Assembly: GCA_023393235.1 (NCBI GenBank)
Contig: JAEWMH010000203.1
Span: 7,302-71,301, forward strand
Source: Bacillota bacterium
Lineage (GTDB): Bacteria > Bacillota > Bacilli > Paenibacillales > NBRC-103111
Reading direction: 5' to 3'
Length of the DNA stretch: 64,000 bases
The notes under the pieces are model-generated. The model was given only the letters and a program-made list of their open reading frames with translations. It ran no database searches and had not been told where the DNA came from. The position numbers were made by a program, and so were the translations under genes. Positions 53,252-59,648 of this stretch are shown here, piece after piece; the stretch's first letter is position 1; each line of letters begins with the position of its first letter.

Positions 53252-53383
53252 TATACTCACCTCTATCCCCAGTATTCCCCAGGGGCAGGACTATCTATTC
53301 TTGAAGAGCGCTAACGGGAAAATAGGTTTTTGCGGGATGGCAAAACCATCACTCTTCCAGAATTTTAGAAGAATATAATATTC

Positions 53384-53394
53384 AGGAAGGAGGT
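53384..53394 (+). promoter_or_regulatory. Strong ribosome binding site of the surface-protein cluster
   Basis: AGGAAGGAGGTGAT lies seven bases before the ATG at 53401. Upstream, aatataata (53372-53380) resembles the -10 of a sigma-K or sigma-E promoter (CATA-N3-TA) or a TATAAT box, but no fitting -35 was found. Confidence 0.5.
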
Positions 53395-53400
53395 GATCTT

Positions 53401-53778
53401 ATGGCATTTACAACAGGAATCATTACGAACACAAGAGATTTCGGAACAGCGGCGACTAATATTGTAGTCAGCATTCACAATACAGACCCGGTCAACAGCT
53501 CAGTTGTGACCGTGCAGGTGATTGCTTCTGTAAACTCCACAACCTTTTATATCGCGTATGTCACGGGGATAGTGGTTCCGGCCTTGGGCTTTGCCGTACG
53601 GGAGTTCTTTATTGCCGGCAATGTGGCTTATGAGGTTCAAATGGATGTCAACGCGCCTACTCCTTCGAATGTCGTGGTTTCGAGCTACGGCATCGACCAA
53701 TTCGGCAATCTCGTAACCGACCAACGGGTGCTGCAATCGGAACTGACTCCTATTAACGCCTTGTCTGTTGTTCCTTAA
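53401..53778 (+). CDS. 125-residue beta-rich protein of unknown function
   Basis: The chain is rich in Val, Thr, Asn and Ile, without charged clusters, cysteines or a signal peptide, and looks like an all-beta surface-assembly protein (IVVSIHNTDPVNSSVVTVQVIASVNSTTFYIAYVTGIVVP). It has a very strong ribosome site and is the first gene of a plus-strand cluster with two glycosyltransferases. The composition is like that of spore or exosporium layer proteins of Bacillales (inference). No family recognised. Confidence 0.7.
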   Translation: MAFTTGIITNTRDFGTAATNIVVSIHNTDPVNSSVVTVQVIASVNSTTFYIAYVTGIVVPALGFAVREFFIAGNVAYEVQMDVNAPTPSNVVVSSYGIDQFGNLVTDQRVLQSELTPINALSVVP

Positions 53779-53812
53779 CAGCCTTAACAGCCTGAACCGT
53801 CTGTATCTTGCA

Positions 53813-53845
53813 GGCCGTACCCTTCAAGGGGCGGCCTCTTCCCTT
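53813..53845 (+). terminator. Weak terminator-like hairpin after the 125-residue gene
   Basis: GGCC-G-T-ACCCTT-C-AAGGGG-C-GGCC folds into a stem-loop followed by TCTTCCCTTT. The T-rich tail is imperfect, so partial termination with read-through to the glycosyltransferases is likely. Confidence 0.5.
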
Positions 53846-53951
53846 TGCAAAATTCACAGGCCTAACTGTCCGTTTTAAGGCAAGTATACAGTTCAATCCA
53901 CCCTGTGTTCCATAAACTAGAGAATAACAGGAGTTGGAAAGGGTGAGAAGC

Positions 53952-55178
53952 GTGGTGGACACGGGGATAGTAATGCCTGTTTATTACCAGAAGCCTGAAC
54001 ATTTGCAGAAGTCCATTCAAGCTGTTTTGGAGCAAAGCTATGCCGCATTCCGCTTTATCATCGTGATCGACGGAGCTCCGGAAATGCTTGAGCAGGTTCT
54101 TCATCATACAGCCAAAGATTCAAGGGTGGAGATCATCGCCAACCCGGAGAACCTGGGAGTAGCCGGTGCATTGAACACCGGCTTCGGCAGGCTCCTGATT
54201 GATCCGGACATCCGTTATTTGACATGGGTATCCAGCGATAACGTGTACGATCCCGAATTTCTCGAAACGCTGAGAAGAGCTCTGCGGTTATCCCCCAAGG
54301 AAACCGGGCTGGTTTACAGCTCTTTCCGTTCCATCGATGACGACGGCAAGCAGTTAAAATCTGAGGTTGATTTGGCTTTGCTCCGTGAATTCCAATCCCA
54401 GCCCGTCGAAACCATCCTGGACTCCAGCCTGATCGGCGTTTCATTTATGTACAAAAAAGAATATGCCCTCCGGATCGGAGGCTACCGATATGCCCCGATA
54501 GAGGATTATGATTTTTGGCTGCGTCTGACGGAGGTTTGCGGTGTTAAATACCTTCCGGTGGAGCTGATGGATTACCGGGTGGATTCGGCCTTCAGCGTTT
54601 CCAGCACCCTGCATTCCACAGAAAAACACCGCTTTTGGCGCCACATGTACCACCTTTCCCGCTTGGAGGCACGCCAGCGCCGGGGTATTCGGACAGAGAC
54701 AACCGTGCTTTTTTTGGCAGACGGCCAAGATGAAGATGCAGTCTCCCGTATAGAAGAGTTGTACGAACAGCTGTACAGCAATTACATCCTGTATGTCATC
54801 GATTTGACGGCGAATTGCTCCATCAATACCAAATTAATGGAAATCCCCCATCCATCCGTTGTATTCAAATGGTTCCCCGAAAGCAGCGAATGGCAGACAT
54901 TATATTTTGCCGTCCAATTTATTGAAACCCCGTTTGTTTACTTGTACTGCAACGAACGGTTTAAGAACGAGGGAGAGTTGCATTATCTTGCCCTGGAGTT
55001 GCGGAAAACACCAGATTCCAGCTTTTCCGTATATCAATCCCCGGACCGTTCCGAGGTCCTCCATAGATACGAGCTGAATCAGGATCTCCCTCTGCATAAT
55101 GAACTGTTCCGCACAACGAAGCTGACGGAATGGGTGCTGCTCCACAGTACGCATATGCCTGGAGGACTGGGCCAATGA
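53952..55178 (+). CDS. Family 2 glycosyltransferase
   Basis: GT-A fold transferase: GIVMPVYYQKPEHLQKSIQAVLEQSYAAFRFIIVIDGA (about 4-40), NPENLGVAGALNTGF, and WVSSDNVYDPEFL as the nucleotide/metal region (near 92). The residues RIGGYRYAPIEDYDFWLRL are the usual acceptor-side segment. The C-terminal third (about 230-408) is unlike common GT2 proteins and may be a second domain. The GTG at 53952 follows AAAGGGTGAG; a TTG six codons upstream is nearer a weaker site. Its stop overlaps the next ATG. Confidence 0.85.
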   Translation: MVDTGIVMPVYYQKPEHLQKSIQAVLEQSYAAFRFIIVIDGAPEMLEQVLHHTAKDSRVEIIANPENLGVAGALNTGFGRLLIDPDIRYLTWVSSDNVYDPEFLETLRRALRLSPKETGLVYSSFRSIDDDGKQLKSEVDLALLREFQSQPVETILDSSLIGVSFMYKKEYALRIGGYRYAPIEDYDFWLRLTEVCGVKYLPVELMDYRVDSAFSVSSTLHSTEKHRFWRHMYHLSRLEARQRRGIRTETTVLFLADGQDEDAVSRIEELYEQLYSNYILYVIDLTANCSINTKLMEIPHPSVVFKWFPESSEWQTLYFAVQFIETPFVYLYCNERFKNEGELHYLALELRKTPDSSFSVYQSPDRSEVLHRYELNQDLPLHNELFRTTKLTEWVLLHSTHMPGGLGQ

Positions 55179-56263
55179 AGCTGTTGTTCAGTTTTTATAT
55201 GCCCAGCGGCGGCATGGGGACCTTAAACCGGATTCGCCGGGACGCTTTTCATATGCTTGGCCATGATTGCCGGCTGTTATATACCACGCAGCATAAGGAA
55301 TCCGATAACACTTATCTTATAGAGCTGTTCGAGCGGGAAACTTTTGACCTTGTTACGGTAAGCTCCGACTATACCCTCTTGGAGAAAATAAGAAAATCCG
55401 GTTACACGGGACCTTTGATTTATGAGGTACAGGGCTACGGACCGCCGGATGAGGGTGAAAAAGTCATGGTTTCGGCCAAACGCTTCATTGAAACATATGC
55501 GGATGCCGTGCTTTATCCCCGTACCGGCCATTTATCCCGGCTGTTCCGGCAGCACATTCCATCTTTACCCCATTACAGCTTCGACAATCCGTTGGATTCC
55601 GTTACCATGCGCTACCGCAAATATCCGCCAAAACAGTTTCCGATTATCGGCTGGGTGGGAAGAATCGAGTACAACAAGAACTGGATGGAGCTTCTGGAGC
55701 TTGTCAGCCGGCTGGTTCCCGTATACCCGGAGCTGAGCGTTTGGATGTTCGGCGATGCCAAGTTGGATAACCAATGGGAACGCAGCCAATTCAATGCCCG
55801 GGTGAAGGCTCTGGGCTTGACCCGGCATATAATCCGGCATTCCAATGTTCCCAATGCTTTAATGGCCGATTATTATTCCATCATCGGAGATTCAGGGGGT
55901 TTTTTGTGCTCCACGTCCATTCTGGAAGGTTTCGGCTATGCCGTCTGTGAGGCAATGCTGTGCCGTTGCCCCGTATTGTCTTCCTCCTCAGACGGGGTGA
56001 ACCGGATGATTATGCACAAAAAAACAGGCATGTTATACCCCAGCGGGGACACGGACATTGCCTATCAGATGGCCCGCACCCTGATGGAGGACCTTCCGCT
56101 CCGTCAGCGGATCCGCCGGGCAGGCATGCTCCATATCCGCAGCCGCTTCAGGCCGGAACGTTATGTGGAGAGCTTTGTAGGGATGGCTACGGAGCTTCAA
56201 AGAAAGCTTCTGGCCGGCACAGAACAAAAACCTGCAGGAGGTGATTCTGGTGCCAGCCTTTAA
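55175..56263 (+). CDS. Family 4-type glycosyltransferase
   Basis: GT-B fold transferase of 362 residues. The N-terminal domain has FYMPSGGMGTLNRIRRDAFHMLGHDCRLLY; the C-terminal nucleotide-sugar domain has IGWVGRIEYNKNWMELLELV and the E-x7-E motif in STSILEGFGYAVCEAMLCRCPVLSS. The ATG overlaps the preceding TGA (ATGA), and the 3' end overlaps the next gene, so the three proteins are probably made together. Substrate unknown. Confidence 0.88.
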   Translation: MKLLFSFYMPSGGMGTLNRIRRDAFHMLGHDCRLLYTTQHKESDNTYLIELFERETFDLVTVSSDYTLLEKIRKSGYTGPLIYEVQGYGPPDEGEKVMVSAKRFIETYADAVLYPRTGHLSRLFRQHIPSLPHYSFDNPLDSVTMRYRKYPPKQFPIIGWVGRIEYNKNWMELLELVSRLVPVYPELSVWMFGDAKLDNQWERSQFNARVKALGLTRHIIRHSNVPNALMADYYSIIGDSGGFLCSTSILEGFGYAVCEAMLCRCPVLSSSSDGVNRMIMHKKTGMLYPSGDTDIAYQMARTLMEDLPLRQRIRRAGMLHIRSRFRPERYVESFVGMATELQRKLLAGTEQKPAGGDSGASL

Positions 56264-57497
56264 TTTTCAAGTCACGCCCAGCGGTCCACCCAAGTTCGAG
56301 CCCGGCCTGGCGGTTAATTTGCTCAGCCCGAATATTATGGTGGCTACTTCCGTATTTGTTCAGGGTACCACGCCAATGACCGGCGCTTATGTTTCTTTTG
56401 ACGGAGGAGCCACCTGGTCCGTTACCGTTCTTCCCCTGCCTGCAGGTTTTGCCGGAGCGGAAGCCCAATATGTGGCCTATGGGTTTCCCACCAACTTTTT
56501 TATCAGCGCCCATGCATTCACAGCTGACGGGCTGAACGGAACTACTGTGGTGTACCGTTCCTTCGATAACGGCTTGAATTATGAACCGCCGGTTGTTGTT
56601 GCACCCGGTTTTGGCGTGTACACCAATAATGACGAAACCATAATTGAGATTGACAATGGCCAGGCAAGCCCTTATCAGGGAAATACCTATCTCGGATACA
56701 ATCATCAATTTAATATTACGGTTAATCCCCGGTCCGTCTTCTTCTTCCAGCGCTCTCTGGACAAAGGGGCAACCTGGCAGCAGCCTGTTCTGATGTCAGA
56801 CCCCGGCAGTCTCACAGAACGGCCGGATATTGCCGTTGGGCTCACCGGAGTGGTATATGGTGGCTGGATTACTACAGCTCCCGCATCGCAATTTCTAGTG
56901 AGGCGCTCCTTTGATGGAGGAGCCAGCTTCACGGGAGCCGTTCTGATTTCCAACGTGGTTCCCGTCCCCACCATCCTGCCCGTACCGGGCTACGGCTTCC
57001 GGGTGCTGACCTTTGCCTTTTTAAGCGCGGACCGGTCAACCCTGTCCTTCAGTGGAAGGGTGTATGCCGTATGGCAGGATTACCGCCAGGGTTATTCCAA
57101 CATCTTCGTATCCTTTTCCGTTGACCAGGGAACCACCTGGTCCGTTCCCCAACCTGTCACCGGAGCGCCTCCAGGTACGCAGAATTTTTTTCCTGCAATT
57201 GATGTGGACCCTTTAACGGGTGTAGTTAACATTATTTACTATACCAACCGGGTGAACGGCTTCCTGCTTGATGTGTTTACGGCAAGATCCATTGACGGCG
57301 GCATCACCTTTTTTAACCAGAGGGTGACGACCCAATCCTTCAACCCCAATGAAGGCAGTCCCACACCGGTTACCTTGATCGGGGATTATATTGATATCAA
57401 AGCCGTAACGCCCAGCGGCTATATCGGAGTATGGACAGATACCCGGACTGGTTCGCAAACCATCTTCGCAGGATATAACACGGACCCGGTCATATAA
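56250..57497 (+). CDS. Asp-box (BNR) beta-propeller protein, sialidase-like fold
   Basis: 415 residues from the GTG at 56250 (AGGAGGTGA upstream, inside the glycosyltransferase gene). Several Asp-box motifs (S-x-D-x-G-x-x-W) recur: SFDGGATWS (near 49), SLDKGATWQ, SFDGGASF, SVDQGTTWS and SIDGGITF, marking a beta-propeller like that of sialidases and glycan-binding proteins. I see no catalytic Arg triad that I could assign, and no signal peptide. The coupling to two glycosyltransferases suggests a glycan-related or glycosylated surface protein (inference). Confidence 0.8.
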   Translation: MPAFNFQVTPSGPPKFEPGLAVNLLSPNIMVATSVFVQGTTPMTGAYVSFDGGATWSVTVLPLPAGFAGAEAQYVAYGFPTNFFISAHAFTADGLNGTTVVYRSFDNGLNYEPPVVVAPGFGVYTNNDETIIEIDNGQASPYQGNTYLGYNHQFNITVNPRSVFFFQRSLDKGATWQQPVLMSDPGSLTERPDIAVGLTGVVYGGWITTAPASQFLVRRSFDGGASFTGAVLISNVVPVPTILPVPGYGFRVLTFAFLSADRSTLSFSGRVYAVWQDYRQGYSNIFVSFSVDQGTTWSVPQPVTGAPPGTQNFFPAIDVDPLTGVVNIIYYTNRVNGFLLDVFTARSIDGGITFFNQRVTTQSFNPNEGSPTPVTLIGDYIDIKAVTPSGYIGVWTDTRTGSQTIFAGYNTDPVI

Positions 57498-57507
57498 GAG
57501 AGGCGAC

Positions 57508-57556
57508 AAAAAAAGTGCGGTATGTCCCCTTCCCCCAGGAACGAACCCGCACTTTT
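57508..57556. terminator. Bidirectional terminator between the BNR gene and the rescue-factor ORF
   Basis: AAAGTGCGG pairs with CCGCACTTT across 26 bases. Minus strand: followed by TTTTTTT, about 60 bases after the ArfA-like stop. Plus strand: followed by TTTTGTAT, just after the BNR gene. It serves both convergent transcripts. Confidence 0.85.
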
Positions 57557-57617
57557 GTATCCCGTCAAAAAGATCACTATTTTGTCTAAATCTGCGATTG
57601 CCCGAGAAATACACCAT

Positions 57618-57743
57618 TTATCCTCCACTCTCTTTCCGGTTGCGGTTATAGGAGCCTTTGCCCTTTTTATTGGGTTTGACTCTGGTAACCGGGCTCCGGG
57701 GCCAGGTTTGTCTGGCGGTATCGGCCCTGCGCCGCTGTTTCAT
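57618..57743 (-). CDS. ArfA/BrfA-like alternative ribosome-rescue factor (41 residues)
   Basis: A short, very basic ORF starting MKQRRRADTARQTWPRSPV and ending near ...NRNRKESGG. Its core TRVKPNKKGKGSYNRNRK closely resembles the E. coli ArfA segment RVEKNKKGKGSYMRK that enters the empty mRNA channel of stalled ribosomes; Bacillus BrfA is a functional counterpart. TGGAGG lies eight bases before the ATG at 57743. ArfA and BrfA bring release factor 2 to ribosomes stalled on nonstop mRNA. Unlike arfA/brfA, whose mRNAs are cut or terminated before the stop codon, the terminator here lies about 60 bases past the stop. It follows two tRNA genes on the same strand. Assignment rests on motif likeness recalled from memory. 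Confidence 0.65.
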   Translation of the reverse strand: MKQRRRADTARQTWPRSPVTRVKPNKKGKGSYNRNRKESGG

Positions 57744-57775
57744 GTGATTAGCCTCCATATAAGAAATTTCACAGA

Positions 57776-57850
57776 TGGGGAGATCAACCGGAATCGAACC
57801 GGTGATAACGGGGTTATACCCCGCCGCGGTGGCCATTTCGCCATGATCTC
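57776..57850 (-). tRNA. Non-canonical tRNA with anticodon AUA and discriminator C73
   Basis: Seventy-five bases fold as a class I tRNA: acceptor GAGATCA/TGATCTC (7 bp), D stem GCG/CGC with G18G19 and A14/A21, anticodon stem GCGGG/CCCGT, T arm ACCGG-TTCGATT-CCGGT, C73 and encoded CCA. The loop is GTATAAC, which with T33 gives anticodon A34-T35-A36. Unmodified A34 is very rare in bacterial tRNAs. Tyr codon UAU would be read, but the short variable loop and C73 do not fit bacterial tRNA-Tyr (long arm, A73). The D-arm/anticodon side is reminiscent of tRNA-Tyr. It may be a pseudo-tRNA or non-translational tRNA. Confidence 0.7.
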
Positions 57851-57851
57851 A

Positions 57852-57927
57852 TGGTGGTCGGAGCCGGGTTTGAACCGGCGACGCATGGTTCTTCAAACCA
57901 TCGCTCTACCAACTGAGCTATCCAACC
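57852..57927 (-). tRNA. tRNA-Phe(GAA)-like gene with G37
   Basis: Seventy-six bases form a perfect cloverleaf: acceptor GGTTGGA/TCCGACC, D stem GCTC/GAGC, anticodon stem ATGGT/ACCAT, T arm GCCGG-TTCAAAC-CCGGC, A73 and encoded CCA. The loop TTGAAGA gives anticodon GAA (Phe). Position 37 is G, whereas tRNAs reading UNN codons normally have A37 (site of i6A-type modification), and A36-G37 is not a TrmD (G36-G37) site. Pairs 27-43 and 28-42 are A-T and T-A, not the G-C pairs of Phe identity in E. coli. One base separates it from the next tRNA. Probably an extra, divergent tRNA, not the main tRNA-Phe. Confidence 0.8.
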
Positions 57928-57990
57928 ATTGTTGCCTAAAACATCTTAAACGGGAAGAAACCAGGGAACGTATGTTCTTTGTGAGATTAC

Positions 57991-58095
57991 AAAAAAAGCT
58001 GCTTTTGTTTAGCCGTGGCCACTTGCATCACATCTCATCCAGGCTCCGCCTTGGAAAAGCATGCACAAATGGACCACTTGCCGGGTGCAAGCAGC
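57991..58095 (-). promoter_or_regulatory. Long terminator-like stem upstream of the tRNA pair
   Basis: On the minus strand GCTGCTT (58089-58095) can pair with AAGCAGC (57998-58004), which is followed by TTTTTTT (57991-57997). The 84-base loop has its own possible pairings (CTTGCA with TGCAAG; GTGGCCAC). It lies between the leader ORF and the tRNAs and could act as an attenuator or as a boundary of a structured RNA. Confidence 0.45.
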
Positions 58096-58157
58096 CTTTT
58101 ACGTACGGATTCTATGGATCTACGGATTCAAAAGAGGAATCGGTCCGTGATTCATGA

Positions 58158-58295
58158 TCACGTCAGCACCGTCCTCCTTGCCGAAGGATTGGCCGGTCCC
58201 AACGTTGTACGCAAAAGATGCTGATGCAGGGTTTGAAATAGGCTTGGAAAAAAGTGACTAAATCGTTCATGCCCATAAAATGACCGGAATCTCAT
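58158..58295 (-). CDS. 45-residue Phe-rich leader-type ORF
   Basis: ATG at 58295 behind GAAAGGAAGGG, 45 codons (begins MRFRSFYGHERFSHFFPSLF) and a TGA at 58158. Six of the first twenty residues are Phe and one is Tyr (UAU). A sigma-A-like promoter lies about 90 bases upstream, and a tRNA-Phe-like gene and an AUA tRNA lie downstream, so it may be a leader peptide that senses decoding of Phe/Tyr codons. A second ORF of 13 codons starts at a GTG overlapping its stop (GTGA), with AAGGAGG eleven bases before. No protein family recognised. Confidence 0.5.
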   Translation of the reverse strand: MRFRSFYGHERFSHFFPSLFQTLHQHLLRTTLGPANPSARRTVLT

Positions 58296-58384
58296 CGCCT
58301 ATCCCTTCCTTTCATCAGAATTTTTCGTTCGTCGTTGTCTTTATCCACTTCTTCGATTTAACGCGTTACCACTTTACATAATTG

Positions 58385-58413
58385 ATAATATCATGGTATT
58401 TTATAGATGTCAA
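58385..58413 (-). promoter_or_regulatory. Sigma-A-type promoter of the tRNA/rescue-factor unit
   Basis: On the minus strand TTGACA (58408-58413), a 17-base spacer and TATTAT (58385-58390). Agreement is 6/6 and 5/6, the best promoter match in the window. About 20 bases downstream is TAACGCGTTA, a 10-base palindrome that could be an operator. Confidence 0.8.
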
Positions 58414-58461
58414 CCCTTTTTCTTCTATTTCTCCACATTTCTTTATTCCTCTAAAGAATGC

Positions 58462-58492
58462 AAAAAGACCGCCGGCTCCCCAGCGGTCTTTT
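58462..58492. terminator. Bidirectional terminator upstream of the tRNA-unit promoter
   Basis: AAAAGACCGC pairs with GCGGTCTTTT across about 10 bases. On the minus strand it ends a short transcript that would start from the promoter at 58667-58696. Confidence 0.8.
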
Positions 58493-58528
58493 CCAATCCG
58501 GACAAGTCCGTTCAAATAACGGCTCTGC

Positions 58529-58627
58529 CTATATGTCCCCCACAGCTGCGGAGAGACGGATTTGGAAAAAGGACACGCAGCGGGGCTGGATGCTTTTAAA
58601 TGTAAACAAAAAGGTTAGCTTATTCAT
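58529..58627 (-). CDS. Possible 32-residue ORF on a short minus-strand transcript
   Basis: MNKLTFLFTFKSIQPRCVSF and on, 32 residues, with AAAGGAG eleven bases before the ATG at 58627. It lies between a sigma-A-like promoter (58667-58696) and a terminator (58462-58492), so a transcript of about 200 nt is predicted; this may be a small RNA as well as, or in place of, a small protein. Five Phe codons are present. The RNA after the stop can form CCGTT/AACGG and GGAC/GTCC hairpins. Confidence 0.3.
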   Translation of the reverse strand: MNKLTFLFTFKSIQPRCVSFFQIRLSAAVGDI

Positions 58628-58666
58628 CCCCACTCACGCTCCTTTCCATTTTCCTGAATTTAACTT

Positions 58667-58696
58667 ATCTTAATGCAAGCTCAATTTATATGTCAA
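58667..58696 (-). promoter_or_regulatory. Candidate sigma-A promoter of a short transcript
   Basis: On the minus strand TTGACA (58691-58696), an 18-base spacer and TAAGAT (58667-58672). It would drive an RNA ending at 58462. Confidence 0.5.
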
Positions 58697-58746
58697 GGTT
58701 ATTCATCCTTAAAACTGTTTTATCCCACGAAAAAATCCATCTTCTG

Positions 58747-58759
58747 TCATTGAGAATGA
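58747..58759 (+). promoter_or_regulatory. Palindrome upstream of the DUF2935 gene
   Basis: TCATT-GAG-AATGA, within GTCAT...ATGAC, lies about 45 bases before the DUF2935 start. It resembles half-site patterns of Fur-family operators, which would fit a metal-binding product, but the match is loose. Confidence 0.25.
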
Positions 58760-58804
58760 TGACGCTACATAAACATTACTTGAAGAAACGGGAGGTGGCT
58801 GGCA

Positions 58805-59620
58805 GTGGATGGTTTTGTGATTCGCTCCTTGGACGAAATCCAATTTTGGTCGAGAATCATGAAAGAGCACTCTTTATTTCTGAAGCTGGGCTTTCGGTGT
58901 GAGGACACGCAGTTGATTCAGGAGGCAAACGGATTTTATGCCCTGTTCGAGCAAATTGAAGCAAAATCCCATGCATTTTCGCCGGACACAGACCCCGAGC
59001 AAATCCGCAGATTCAACACCGAAGTATTTACTGCTGCGACCCACATTTGGGCCTTCAAGCGAAAGATATTGGGACTGATATTAAGCTGCAAGCTGCCCGG
59101 CGGCAACAATTTCCCCCTTCTGGTGGATCATGTCAGCAGAGAGGCCAATTACTTCCGGAACCGCCTGGTTGAGCTGAATCAAGGCTGCCTGGAGCCTTTG
59201 CCGGACGCGATTATCGACGAGAATGTGTTTTTCCTCAAAATTATGGCCGATCACGCCAAATTCATCAGCCACCTGCTGGATCCTTCCGAGCGAAAGCTGG
59301 TGGAACAGGCCCGGGAATTCAGCCATGATTTCGACCAATTGCTGTATCAGGCTTTGGATCTCAGCTCTATGCGGCCCCAGTCCCAAACACCGCCTCTGCT
59401 CAGCCAGTTTTTGGACCAGAATAAGGTTTCGGTCACCAGCCTGCGCGATTTCAAAAAAACCGCCCGGGATCTCATTGAAGCCTGCCGGATCAAAAGCATC
59501 ATCCACCCCTTGCTGGCAGATCATGTATATCGGGAAGCGGAGCGGTTCCTGACACTGATCGAAATGTTCGAGCATTGCCTTACCGCAAGCGCAGTCCCCA
59601 ACCAAAGCTTCCGGTATTAA
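58805..59620 (+). CDS. DUF2935 family ferritin-like helical protein
   Basis: 271 residues, all helical, in two similar halves, each with regularly placed Glu/His: MKEHSLFLKLGF, LVDHVSREANYFRNRL, IMADHAKFISHLLDPSER and LADHVYREAERFLTLIEM. This is the pattern of DUF2935 proteins of Bacillales, whose structures show a ferritin-like bundle that may bind two metal ions. The start is a GTG at 58805 nine bases after GGGAGG. Physiological role unknown. Confidence 0.85.
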   Translation: MDGFVIRSLDEIQFWSRIMKEHSLFLKLGFRCEDTQLIQEANGFYALFEQIEAKSHAFSPDTDPEQIRRFNTEVFTAATHIWAFKRKILGLILSCKLPGGNNFPLLVDHVSREANYFRNRLVELNQGCLEPLPDAIIDENVFFLKIMADHAKFISHLLDPSERKLVEQAREFSHDFDQLLYQALDLSSMRPQSQTPPLLSQFLDQNKVSVTSLRDFKKTARDLIEACRIKSIIHPLLADHVYREAERFLTLIEMFEHCLTASAVPNQSFRY

Positions 59621-59648
59621 CTCATGCGGGATCGTTCCCCATAGCCTG

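Noticed and set aside
57618..57836. 72-codon reading of the rescue-factor frame starting inside the tRNA
   Set aside because: The upstream part is the tRNA body; the TGGAGG site fixes the ATG at 57743, giving 41 residues.
57776..57850. Plain tRNA-Tyr or tRNA-Ile assignment
   Set aside because: Tyr tRNAs in bacteria have a long variable arm, GUA and A73; for Ile (UAU) position 33 would be G. Neither fits, so no amino acid is assigned.
58015..58224. Plus-strand frame of 69 codons opposite the leader ORF
   Set aside because: No ribosome site; the opposite strand has a strong promoter, ribosome site and structured RNA.
57991..58385. T-box, tmRNA or known riboswitch in the leader of the tRNA unit
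   Set aside because: I looked for the T-box antiterminator core (GGTGGAACC-type), the tmRNA ends and tag, and common riboswitch cores; none is present, so the element is left unnamed.
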